Shown here in pieces: positions 54,414 to 62,569 of a stretch of 64,000 nucleotides of DNA; position 1 is the stretch's first letter; every line of letters starts with the position of its first letter. Location of the stretch: assembly GCF_009735645.1 (NCBI RefSeq), contig NZ_CP032550.1:1798001-1862000 (forward strand). Reading direction: 5' to 3'. The notes beneath the pieces were generated by a model, which worked only from the letters and a program-made list of their open reading frames with translations, did no database searches and was not told where the DNA came from. The position numbers and the translations under genes were made by a program. Source of the stretch: Microbacterium oryzae (GTDB lineage Bacteria; Actinomycetota; Actinomycetes; Actinomycetales; Microbacteriaceae).

Positions 54414-56551
54414 CGGGCACCCCGCATCGCGTCGATCTCGAAGTTGCGCAGGTACGCGTCGTAGAGCCGGACGGGCTCGACCTCTTCGGGAAGCGCGTGC
54501 GCGATCGCCTCGAAGAACCGGTCCTCGTCGGTCACGATGAACGCGAGACGAGCGTCCGGATTGGCCGCCATCGCGCTGACGAATTCGTCGGACTTGTCGA
54601 TGTCGTCGAGCACTCCGTACGCCTCGGCGACGTCCCACCCATCCGGCAACACCTCGATCCTGCGGCCCCGCGAACCGGCCCGGACCCACAGCAGTGGCGC
54701 GATCCGTGCGAACTCGCGGTGCGACTGCACGCGCATCGGCGTCTCGTAGGTGAGGGTGAAGAACTCGACGTTCTCCTCGAGTCCATCCGCCATCGGAAAC
54801 TCATCGTTGAATTTGTAGTCGCCCTTGATCGGCTCGCCGTGAGGCGTTTTGCCTGTGATCGCCGCTGCGACGCGCGGTTTGGTGATGTAGTCGCAGATCC
54901 CCCATCGTTCCCACTCTGGATCACCGCGGCGGAGCCCTTGAGCTCTGAGCTTCTGCTGTTCGTCAGCGCCGACTTCGTTATTCGTGACACTGATTGACAC
55001 CCGGTGTCCGGAGTCTCGCTTGTTGAGGCGCATCACTGCGTGGGCCGTGCTTCCTGACCCTGAAAAGAAATCGAGCACCACGGCCGTCGGCTTCGCCGCA
55101 ATGAAGAGGCGGAGAGCGTCCTCGACCGCATATAAGGACTTCGCGTAAGGAAAACGGCGGTCCGGAAGAATACGACGCAGAAGGCCGGTGCCATTCTCCT
55201 GGGCATTATGAGCCGGAAGGTCCCACTGCGTGTGTGGCATTGCGGACTTCTCCTCCACGTACTCTGCGCGCACGGAGCCGTCGGGCGCGCGCCCGGTCAC
55301 CCTGGCTTTTCCTGAAGCAATGTCCTCGATCACGCCGCCGAGGATGTACTGAATTAGGTACTTCTGAGGTTTGTCAAGCGTCGCTTTTCCTGCGCGGACA
55401 AAACCCTGCTGCCAACGCGCGTCGAACGCAGTGTCCGTTAAGCTCCAATTCATTTCTGTACCGTCGTCCCGAGCCGGAAATACAGCGACGGTCCCCGCGG
55501 GAGGCTCGTACTGAGCAACGTCAAAATTAAGCGGCAGCGGATCACCTCGTCCCACAATATGCCCCGTCACGGGGTCGACGTGGATCGCGAAAAACTGATT
55601 AGGCCCGCAAGCACCGGGTCCCTTGTTGCCACGGCGTCCAGCGAGGCTGCGACGTCGCATCGTTTCCCAAGCGACCGCTTCTCCCCTGGAATCAGTTCTC
55701 CCTGGCGCGTGCAAGCGCGTGTGAGGAGCCCAGACGAAGAAAATGAACTCGTTGCTTCGCGAGAACTCGTTAGCTCTCACGACTCCTCGCGGGTTGATCA
55801 CCGAAGAGACCATCTGAATCTTGCACGTCGGAAAAAGTTGCTCCAGCAACAGCCCCAGCCGCAGGTACTCCTTCTCATCGATCGTGACGATGAGCACGGA
55901 GTCGTCGGGGTTCAACAGCTCCTTCGCCAGCAGCAAACGTCGCTCCATGAACGCCAGCCACTTCGAATGGCGGTACATGTCGTCGCCCTCGACGTAGTCG
56001 TTGTTGTACTTCCAATCCCGAGCGCCCGAGTTGTATGGCGGATCGATGTAGATCGCGTCTACCGAGCCCCGGTGCGTGAACAGAAGCGCCTGCAAAGCGT
56101 GGTAATTCTCGGCGTTGATGACTGCGTGGAACGGCTTGTCGCCGCCGCGCTCCACCTTCCCTGTCGACACGAGTCCGGGATAGATCGGCTCGCGGAACTC
56201 GGTGACGACCACGACGTCCTCGACTGCGGAGCTTGCTCGCTCACCCTCGTCAGTCCTGGCGACCGACTCGAGGTGCGCCACGCGCGCGTCACCCGTTCCT
56301 TCGAAGGACCGCACGCGCCACAGCTTGTCGTCGGATGCCTTCGGCGTCTCTCCTCGCGGTGGCAGGATCCGCACGACATCGCCGACGCGAACGCGGCGGC
56401 CAGGTAGCTCAACGGCTTCCGGCGTGTGGCGCTCGAAGTTGAGACCGAACGCTCTGCGTTGCGAGAGCACCTCGAGCTCGCGAGCGATCTCGTTTCCCAG
56501 CGATGGGTTGGAGGTGCGCAGCTGCTTGATCAGTTCATGAATTCGAGCCAC
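54410..56551 (-). CDS. mod: Type III DNA adenine methyltransferase, Mod subunit
   Basis: 713 aa. DPPY motif IV (IDPPYNSGARD) precedes the SAM-binding motif I (LDFFSGSGSTAHAVM), the order of beta-class N6-adenine methylases such as type III Mod. Between them lies the target-recognition region (about 230-450), which is markedly AT-richer than the ends. Mod defines the recognition sequence for both methylation and cleavage. The GTG at 56551 gives MARIHELIKQLRTSNPSLG, lying 6 nt from a TAGAGT box. A very divergent target region means the site cannot be predicted. Confidence 0.92.
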   Translation of the reverse strand: MARIHELIKQLRTSNPSLGNEIARELEVLSQRRAFGLNFERHTPEAVELPGRRVRVGDVVRILPPRGETPKASDDKLWRVRSFEGTGDARVAHLESVARTDEGERASSAVEDVVVVTEFREPIYPGLVSTGKVERGGDKPFHAVINAENYHALQALLFTHRGSVDAIYIDPPYNSGARDWKYNNDYVEGDDMYRHSKWLAFMERRLLLAKELLNPDDSVLIVTIDEKEYLRLGLLLEQLFPTCKIQMVSSVINPRGVVRANEFSRSNEFIFFVWAPHTRLHAPGRTDSRGEAVAWETMRRRSLAGRRGNKGPGACGPNQFFAIHVDPVTGHIVGRGDPLPLNFDVAQYEPPAGTVAVFPARDDGTEMNWSLTDTAFDARWQQGFVRAGKATLDKPQKYLIQYILGGVIEDIASGKARVTGRAPDGSVRAEYVEEKSAMPHTQWDLPAHNAQENGTGLLRRILPDRRFPYAKSLYAVEDALRLFIAAKPTAVVLDFFSGSGSTAHAVMRLNKRDSGHRVSISVTNNEVGADEQQKLRAQGLRRGDPEWERWGICDYITKPRVAAAITGKTPHGEPIKGDYKFNDEFPMADGLEENVEFFTLTYETPMRVQSHREFARIAPLLWVRAGSRGRRIEVLPDGWDVAEAYGVLDDIDKSDEFVSAMAANPDARLAFIVTDEDRFFEAIAHALPEEVEPVRLYDAYLRNFEIDAMRGAR

Positions 56552-56557
56552 ATTCCG

Positions 56558-56577
56558 ACTCTAAAGGTACTTGTACC
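56558..56577. promoter_or_regulatory. mod promoter with adjacent GGTAC-TT-GTACC palindrome
   Basis: On the minus strand TAGAGT (56558-56563) is 6 nt before the mod GTG, so mod mRNA should be leaderless. The palindrome (56566-56577) sits just upstream of this -10 and upstream of the divergent Xre gene, a fitting position for the controller protein's operator. Confidence 0.55.
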
Positions 56578-56627
56578 CGGTCTTTATCACCCTGGCACTC
56601 GGCACCGGTGGCGATGACGCTTGTCTG

Positions 56628-56903
56628 GTGCCTCGCGTCCCCTCTGCTGCCGTCGCGTACGTCGGCGAGCGCATCGCGGACTACCGTCGGCGGCAGACGA
56701 TGACGCAGGATCAGCTCGCCGAACGCAGCGAGATCGACTCGTCGAACATCCGCAGCTACGAGAGCGGCCGGTCGATGATGAACATCCACTCGCTCGTCCG
56801 CATCTCGGCCGCTCTCGGGGTCGAGCCCGGCGACCTCCTCGACGGCCTCACACCGGAGATGTTCGCGGTCTCGAGCACCGACGGCCGCCGCAAGGCCGGC
56901 TAG
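56628..56903 (+). CDS. Xre-family regulator divergent from the type III system (controller-like)
   Basis: 91 aa from a GTG at 56628 (the frame is open to 56571, and an unusual longer form is possible). The HTH spans VGERIADYRRRQTMTQDQLAERSEIDSSNIRSYE in two segments of about 20 residues, then NIHSLVRISAALGVEPGDLLDGL, close to restriction-system C proteins in size and type. It would time expression of mod and res through the palindrome at 56566. No nuclease or other domain is present. Confidence 0.75.
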   Translation: MPRVPSAAVAYVGERIADYRRRQTMTQDQLAERSEIDSSNIRSYESGRSMMNIHSLVRISAALGVEPGDLLDGLTPEMFAVSSTDGRRKAG

Positions 56904-56943
56904 CGAAACGCTCAGCAGCGCGCCCGCCCTCGCCCCGAAACGC

Positions 56944-56980
56944 CGCTGCGCGGCACCGGATCCACCGGTGCCGCGCAGCG
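56944..56980. terminator. Bidirectional terminator between the Xre gene and the GH106-like gene
   Basis: A perfect 16-bp stem (56944-56959 with 56965-56980) and a 5-nt loop lie between two convergent genes. No long T-tract, but size and position favour termination on both strands. Confidence 0.7.
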
Positions 56981-57001
56981 CTCCCTCGTCGCGACCGCGT
57001 C

Positions 57002-60000
57002 CTACGCGACGCGCCCCTTGCCGAACGGGGTGATCGTGACGGGGCCCATGAGCCCGTACTCCTGCTTGCCCATCTGCCCGTACACGGCCGGATTCACCGT
57101 GCGCATGCGGTTGTTGAGCGGGGTCGCCACCTCGACGCGGATGGTGTTGCGCCCCACCTGCACGTAGTCGCTGACGTCGATCTTCGTGTCGAGGAAGTCG
57201 CGCTCCGCGACCACCTGGTCGTTGATCCACACCGTGAAGGTGTCGCGCACGGTTCCGAGCGACAGCATCGCGCCGGGCTTGCCGGGGTTCCATCCGTGGT
57301 CGAGCGTGAACTCCGCGCGGTAGTCGCCGATGCCCGACGCGTCGGTGATCTCGGGGATCTGCGACCACGGCACGAGCGAGTCGAGCGAGAGACGGTGCTC
57401 GATCTTCGCCGTCTCGACGCCTTCGCCGGACGGCTTCCAGTCGCTCACGACGACGTCCCACCGGCCGATCTCCACGGGCTTCGGGAGCTCGTGGATCTGC
57501 ACCTTGCGGATGCGACCGCCGGCGAGCGGCACCTCGACCATGCCGGTCTTCGTGCTGTGGACGATCAGCTCGCCCTTCGGTCCGACCTCCGCGCCCTCGA
57601 CGTCGGTGCTGGCGATCCACGTCTTGGGCGCGGGCGCGCCTGCCCATCCCTCCGGGCCGAACGCCACGACCATCGACTGACCGGGGACCAGGCGCACGCG
57701 CACGGTGGCGCGGTCGCCGTTCTGCTCGTATGCGGCGAGGCGCGCGACGGAGCCCGACCACGCGTCGAGCAGGTACGGCACGTGCCGCGGGTTCGTCACC
57801 ATGAGCTCGACCGTCTGGTCGATCTCGACGAGCTTGTCCTTCGCGAAGTTGTGCTTCACGTTCGCGAGGTAGTAGTAGTCGATGTCGCCGTCGACCCGGT
57901 GCATGTGCTTGAGATGCGAGGTCGTATACGTCACGCGCGGGCGCACGCCGAGCGCCTCCAGCGCGACCGGCACGTCGGCGTCGCCCGCGGCCATCCGCGT
58001 CGTCGGCAGCGCCTTGATCTCCGCGACGATGCGCGCGACCTCGGCGTTCGTCTGCGCATCGCGCAGACCCGTCGACTCCGGCTTGTCCCAGTTGCCGTAG
58101 AAGACGATCGGGAACCCGGCGCCCGCCAGCTCGCGCAGGCGCTTGGCCGCACGCAGCGACATGGTCGGCTCGTTGCCGCGGAAGCGATCGGGATCGATCA
58201 CGAACGCGCGGTAGGCGCCGCCCTCGGGCGCGAAGACGCCGTCGACGAGCTCCGAGCGCTCCTGGAAGAGCCCCGCTTCATTGAGGAAGCCGTGCGTCCA
58301 TCCGGTGGGGATGCCCGACGCCGTCGCCCAGGGAGCGCCGATGCCGGTCTGCGCCCAGCCCTTCTGGCGGTAGAACGCGATGTCGTACTGCGGCACGCCC
58401 TGACGGAGCACCCACTGCGTGCGGGAGAGGTAGTCCGCCGCCGAGTGCAGGTGGTTCCAGACGGGCATCCGCGGGCCCCACGACTCGGAGTAGCCGACCG
58501 ACTTGCCGCCGCCGTACGGCGTGAACGCGGCGAAGCCCGGCCATCCCGCCCCCGGCGCGATCTTGTACGAGAACCCGTGCAGCACGGTCTGGTTCACGCC
58601 GCCGACGAACGTCTCGCCGAGCGTGTTCAGCACCTCGTTCCACGTCACCGCGTACGCCTTGCCGAGGTACGCCGCAGCCTCGCACGAGAGGATCGTGCGG
58701 CCGCCGATGTCTCGACCGCTCGCCAGCACGCGGTAGTCGTCGAGGTTCTTCGCGCCGAGCGACTCGGTCTCGGGGATGTCGACGATGCTCGCCTGCTGCA
58801 GCGAGTCCTGCTCGAGCCCGTACGCCTGCACCCGGTACTGCAGGCCGAATCCGTGCGCCCAGTCCCGGAGCGGGATGAGGTGATACTCCGAGTACAGGTC
58901 GCTCAGCACCTGGTTGTAGTCGTCGCGCACGCGCATCGCGTTGACGTCGGCGAACTGGTAGACGTACTTCTCCTTCACCTCGACGATGCCGGCGAGGTAG
59001 GGCTCGAGGTCGTAGCCGATGCGCGTGCGGAACTCCGTGGCCGCCTCGCGCGCCCAGATCGTCGAGTGCGTCTCGACCTCGAGGGAGTCCTCGAAGAAGG
59101 TGCCGCCGGTCTTCGCCAGCAGCTCCCGCACGCGCGGGGTGAGGGTGGTCGACTCCCAGTACCGCTCGATGGCGTCGGCTCCCGAGAGGCTGAAGTGATC
59201 CACGACATACGACTCGGGGCTCGTGTGGGGTCCGGCCTCGGGCTTCTGGCCGGTGCCGCGCTGCCAGAACGCGAGGATCGTCCACTCCTCGCCCGCCGCG
59301 CCGGCGGGAGCGGTCCAGTCGAGTCGCTCGCCCTGCACCCGGTCGGTGAGGTCGACGAGCGACGAGTGCTGCAGCATGATGCCGTTGCGCGCGGGGCGCG
59401 AGAGGATGCGGAACGCCTGCACGCGCACGAGCGTGCGCCCTTCGACCCCCGCCGAGGGAGCGACGCCGGGCTCGGGCAGCGCGCCGGAGAAACGCTGGCC
59501 CGCGACGAGGTCGACCGAGCCGTGCGCGAGCTCGACGAGCGCCGACGGGTCCTGCGGCGTGATGCCGGGGATGGCCGCGGGCCAGGAGGGGCCGAGCGTC
59601 ATGTCGATCTCGACGCCATGCTTCTCACCGGCCTCGAGTGCCGTCTCCACGGCCGCGACCCAGTGGGGGCTTCCCCAGCCGTGGTTCTCCACGTCGAGGA
59701 GGGCGCCGTCGACGCTGTGGTGCACGTTGGCGATCTCGAGGCCGCGGAAGCCGTTGTCGGCGGCCTGCTTCACCTCGGCCGCGATCTCGGCGAGCTCGAC
59801 CTCGCCGTTGGGCCACCACCAGCGGAAGCGCGGAGCGGTGGCGGCCTCCGGGGTGCTGAAGCCGGCGAGCTCCGCCGCAGCGCCGGATCCCGGCTTCGCG
59901 AACACCGAGCGGGCGGCGGCCGACGCCGCAGCGGGGTGCTGCGCGACGAGCAGCGAGCCGGCGATCCCGGCGGCCGACAGGGCAAGCAGCTGCCGGCGGG

Positions 60001-60034
60001 TGAGGCCCGAAGTGGGCGAGGACGACGGTGTCAT
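57002..60034 (-). CDS. Exported GH106-like alpha-L-rhamnosidase
   Basis: 1010 aa. A Tat signal (LTRRQLLALSAAGIAGS) is followed by RFRWWWPNGEVELAEI, the GH106 opening, the barrel segment GFRGLEIANVHH, FFEDSLEVE with a candidate catalytic Glu, SCEAAAY and TWNEVLNT, and C-terminal beta-sandwich segments (TVWINDQVVAERDFL). Length and order match the actinobacterial alpha-L-rhamnosidases, which release rhamnose from plant glycosides or polysaccharides. The ATG at 60034 was chosen for the Tat motif. A LacI-type operator lies 74 nt upstream; the regulator is not nearby. Confidence 0.8.
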   Translation of the reverse strand: MTPSSSPTSGLTRRQLLALSAAGIAGSLLVAQHPAAASAAARSVFAKPGSGAAAELAGFSTPEAATAPRFRWWWPNGEVELAEIAAEVKQAADNGFRGLEIANVHHSVDGALLDVENHGWGSPHWVAAVETALEAGEKHGVEIDMTLGPSWPAAIPGITPQDPSALVELAHGSVDLVAGQRFSGALPEPGVAPSAGVEGRTLVRVQAFRILSRPARNGIMLQHSSLVDLTDRVQGERLDWTAPAGAAGEEWTILAFWQRGTGQKPEAGPHTSPESYVVDHFSLSGADAIERYWESTTLTPRVRELLAKTGGTFFEDSLEVETHSTIWAREAATEFRTRIGYDLEPYLAGIVEVKEKYVYQFADVNAMRVRDDYNQVLSDLYSEYHLIPLRDWAHGFGLQYRVQAYGLEQDSLQQASIVDIPETESLGAKNLDDYRVLASGRDIGGRTILSCEAAAYLGKAYAVTWNEVLNTLGETFVGGVNQTVLHGFSYKIAPGAGWPGFAAFTPYGGGKSVGYSESWGPRMPVWNHLHSAADYLSRTQWVLRQGVPQYDIAFYRQKGWAQTGIGAPWATASGIPTGWTHGFLNEAGLFQERSELVDGVFAPEGGAYRAFVIDPDRFRGNEPTMSLRAAKRLRELAGAGFPIVFYGNWDKPESTGLRDAQTNAEVARIVAEIKALPTTRMAAGDADVPVALEALGVRPRVTYTTSHLKHMHRVDGDIDYYYLANVKHNFAKDKLVEIDQTVELMVTNPRHVPYLLDAWSGSVARLAAYEQNGDRATVRVRLVPGQSMVVAFGPEGWAGAPAPKTWIASTDVEGAEVGPKGELIVHSTKTGMVEVPLAGGRIRKVQIHELPKPVEIGRWDVVVSDWKPSGEGVETAKIEHRLSLDSLVPWSQIPEITDASGIGDYRAEFTLDHGWNPGKPGAMLSLGTVRDTFTVWINDQVVAERDFLDTKIDVSDYVQVGRNTIRVEVATPLNNRMRTVNPAVYGQMGKQEYGLMGPVTITPFGKGRVA

Positions 60035-60107
60035 ACCGGATCTCCATCGATGAGGTGTGAAGTCCGCGCGGGAGACGGCTTCAGCGACCCCCGACGCTCG
60101 GCGCGGA

Positions 60108-60119
60108 TGAATCGATTCA
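60108..60119. promoter_or_regulatory. LacI-type operator before the GH106-like gene
   Basis: TGAATCGATTCA is a perfect 12-bp palindrome with the central CG of LacI/GalR operators, 74 nt upstream of the ATG at 60034. No LacI-family gene is found in the window. Confidence 0.6.
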
Positions 60120-60242
60120 ATCGCACCGTCGGCCACGCTAGCACGCCGCGCTTCGGCACCCCGCGTCCGTTCCGCCCACGACATGCGCCGTCACAGATGG
60201 GCTTCCTGCGTATCACCGGCCCTTCCCCTATTCCGGCGCACC

Positions 60243-60248
60243 TAAAGT
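60243..60248 (+). promoter_or_regulatory. -10 box of the symporter gene
   Basis: TAAAGT with 44 nt to the ATG at 60293; a GTG at 60257 in the same frame lies 8 nt away and could give a leaderless, 12-residue longer form. Confidence 0.45.
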
Positions 60249-60292
60249 AGACGCTCGTGCCTGGTGGGAGATCCTCGCCGCCACAGGAGACC

Positions 60293-61699
60293 ATGAGCAG
60301 CAGCACTACGACGGCCCGCCCCGCCCAGGCGAAGCGCCCCTTCTACACCTCGTTCGGCTTCCAGATCGTCGCCGCCCTCATCCTGGGCATCGTGCTCGGC
60401 CTGATCGGCCGCGCGATCGGCGCCTCCGCCGACGGCGAGCCCAACGGCCTCGCCGCGACCCTCGACACGATCGGCAGCTCGTACGTCACGATCCTGCGGA
60501 CGGCGGTCGTCCCGCTCGTCTTCACCGCGATCGTCGCGAGCATCTCGAACCTCCGCCGCGTGCAGAACGCCGCCCGCCTCGCGGGTCAGACCATCCTGTG
60601 GTTCGCCATCACCGCGTTCATCGCGGTGAGCATCGGCATCGCCCTCGGTCTCGTCCTGCAGCCGGGCAACCGCGCGGGTTCCGGCCTCGAGGCCTCCGAG
60701 CCCTCGCACGTCGGCTCCTGGTGGGACTTCCTGCTGGGTCTCGTGCCGCAGAACTTCCTCGGCCTGGGCGTCTCGACGAACGTCGGCGATGACGGCAGCG
60801 TCTCCTCGAGCGTCAACTTCAACATCCTGCAGATCATCGTGGTCGCCGCGGTCGTCGGCATCGCCGCCCTCCGCGCCGGCCGCAAGGCGGAGCCGTTCCT
60901 CGCCTTCACCGAGTCGCTGCTGAAGGTCATCCAGCGCGTGGTGTGGTGGATCATCCGCATCGCCCCGATCGGCACGCTCGGCCTCATCGGCAACGCGGTC
61001 ATCGAGTACGGCTGGGAGCGCCTCACCTCGCTCGCCTGGTTCGCACTGGCGATCTACATCGGCCTCGCGCTCGTGCTGTTCGTCGTCTACCCGATCCTCG
61101 TGAAGGCGCACGGCCTCTCGATCAAGCAGTTCTTCACGGGCGTCTGGCCCGTCGTGCAGCTCGGCTTCGTCAGCCGCTCGTCGATCGGGACGCTCCCCCT
61201 CACGCAGCGCGTGGCCGAGCGCAACTTCGGCGTTCCCCGCGAGTACGCGTCGTTCGCCGTCCCCTTCGGCTCGACGACGAAGATGGATGGCTGCGCCGCG
61301 ATCTACCCGGCGATCGCCGCGATCTTCGTGGCTCAGTTCTTCGACATCCGGCTGTCACTCATCCAGTACGTCCTGATCGTCGTCGTCTCGGTCGTCGGCT
61401 CCGCCGCCACCGCCGGCACGACGGGTGCGACGGTCATGCTCACGCTGACCCTGTCGACCCTCGGCCTGCCCCTCGAAGGCGTCGGCCTGCTGCTCGCGAT
61501 CGACCCGATCCTCGACATGGGCCGCACCGCGGTCAACGTCGCCGGTCAGGCGCTCATCCCCGCCATCGTCGCCAAGCGCGAGGGCATCCTCGACCGCGAC
61601 CTCTACGACGCGCCGCGCGAGGGCCTGCCCTTCATCGACGAGTCCGAGACGAAGGACGCGGAGCACGCGGACGCCGCAGCGGTCGCCGCGCGCAGCTGA
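60293..61699 (+). CDS. Dicarboxylate/amino acid:cation symporter (DAACS family)
   Basis: 468 aa, eight TM helices and two re-entrant loops. Family motifs are recognisable but altered: the first hairpin reads SRSSIGTLPLT (usually SSSSAATLP), the Na-site loop is GSTTKMDGC (usually NMDGT), and ILDMGRTAVNVAG matches the DRxxDMxRTxxNV of helix 8 with the first residues changed (DPILD). Uptake of C4-dicarboxylates, aspartate or glutamate with Na+ or H+ is expected; the changes leave the substrate uncertain. The ATG at 60293 has AGGAG upstream. Confidence 0.87.
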   Translation: MSSSTTTARPAQAKRPFYTSFGFQIVAALILGIVLGLIGRAIGASADGEPNGLAATLDTIGSSYVTILRTAVVPLVFTAIVASISNLRRVQNAARLAGQTILWFAITAFIAVSIGIALGLVLQPGNRAGSGLEASEPSHVGSWWDFLLGLVPQNFLGLGVSTNVGDDGSVSSSVNFNILQIIVVAAVVGIAALRAGRKAEPFLAFTESLLKVIQRVVWWIIRIAPIGTLGLIGNAVIEYGWERLTSLAWFALAIYIGLALVLFVVYPILVKAHGLSIKQFFTGVWPVVQLGFVSRSSIGTLPLTQRVAERNFGVPREYASFAVPFGSTTKMDGCAAIYPAIAAIFVAQFFDIRLSLIQYVLIVVVSVVGSAATAGTTGATVMLTLTLSTLGLPLEGVGLLLAIDPILDMGRTAVNVAGQALIPAIVAKREGILDRDLYDAPREGLPFIDESETKDAEHADAAAVAARS

Positions 61700-61717
61700 C
61701 GCGACCCGCATCCGCTC

Positions 61718-61749
61718 GAGGGCGGCCATCCGATCGGATGGCCGCCCTC
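61718..61749 (+). terminator. 32-bp perfect palindrome terminator after the symporter
   Basis: GAGGGCGGCCATCCGA is repeated inverted without a spacer, starting 18 nt after the stop. The following TCGGTCGTT is only weakly T-rich. Confidence 0.75.
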
Positions 61750-61767
61750 GGTCGTTCCCGGAGTGTC

Positions 61768-61773
61768 TACGGT
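61768..61773 (+). promoter_or_regulatory. -10 box, leaderless promoter of the SDR gene
   Basis: TACGGT lies 6 nt before the ATG at 61780. Confidence 0.55.
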
Positions 61774-61779
61774 GGGCAC

Positions 61780-62565
61780 ATGACCAGCTCCCCGCGACAG
61801 CTGCAGACCGCTCTCATCACCGGCGCGAGCTCGGGCCTCGGCGCGGAGTTCGCCGCTCAGCTCGCCGCCCGCGGCAGCGACCTCGTGCTCGTCGCGCGCC
61901 GCGAGGACCGGCTGCGCGAACTCGCCGACCGCCTCGAGCGCGAGCACGGCGTGCGGGTGCGGGTGGTGCCGCTCGACCTCGCCGCCGATGACGCCGCCTC
62001 GACGCTTCGGAAGCGGCTCGAGGCGGACGGCGTGCGCATCGACGGCCTCGTGAACAACGCCGGCTTCGGCATGCGCGGCGCCCTCGCGGAAGCCGACCCC
62101 GAGCGCCTCGACGCGATGGTGCGGACGAACGTCGGCGCGCTGACAGCCCTCACCCGCGAGTTCCTCCCCGACATCCTCACGGCGCACGGCGCGCTCGTGA
62201 ACGTCGCCAGCACGGCGGCGTACCAGCCGTGCCCGGGGATGGCCGCCTACGGCGCGAGCAAGGCGTTCGTCCTCAGCTTCACCGAGGCGATCGCCGAGGA
62301 GACCCGCGGCAGCGGCGCGCGCGTGCTGGCCATCAGCCCGGGCCCGACGCGCACCGAGTTCTTCGACGAGATCGGCACGCGGGCGGCCGCGTTCCGCCGG
62401 CAGCAGAGCGTCGACGAGGTCGTCCGGCGGGCCCTCGACGCCGTGGATGCGCCCGCCGGCCCGCCGAGCGTCGTCTCCGGGCGACTCAACGCGGTCGCCG
62501 CCGGCGTCGTCCGCCTGCTCCCGCGCCGCCTCGCCCTCCGCATCAGCGGGAAGGTGCTCGCCTGA
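61780..62565 (+). CDS. Short-chain dehydrogenase/reductase
   Basis: 261 aa. The NADP motif is TGASSGLGAEFA with ARREDRL beside it (Arg favours NADP). NNAG is present, Ser is in VNVASTAAYQ, and the catalytic YGASK follows. The classical SDR type with a C-terminal extension (LLPRRLALRISGKV) resembles DltE/YdfG-like proteins that act on lipid-like or small carbonyls; substrate unknown. It ends 4 nt from the convergent antiporter gene. Confidence 0.87.
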   Translation: MTSSPRQLQTALITGASSGLGAEFAAQLAARGSDLVLVARREDRLRELADRLEREHGVRVRVVPLDLAADDAASTLRKRLEADGVRIDGLVNNAGFGMRGALAEADPERLDAMVRTNVGALTALTREFLPDILTAHGALVNVASTAAYQPCPGMAAYGASKAFVLSFTEAIAEETRGSGARVLAISPGPTRTEFFDEIGTRAAAFRRQQSVDEVVRRALDAVDAPAGPPSVVSGRLNAVAAGVVRLLPRRLALRISGKVLA

Positions 62566-62569
62566 CGCG

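Noticed and set aside
56621..60250. 1209-residue plus-strand frame opposite the GH106-like gene
   Set aside because: Antisense shadow; the minus strand has a Tat signal and glycosidase motifs.
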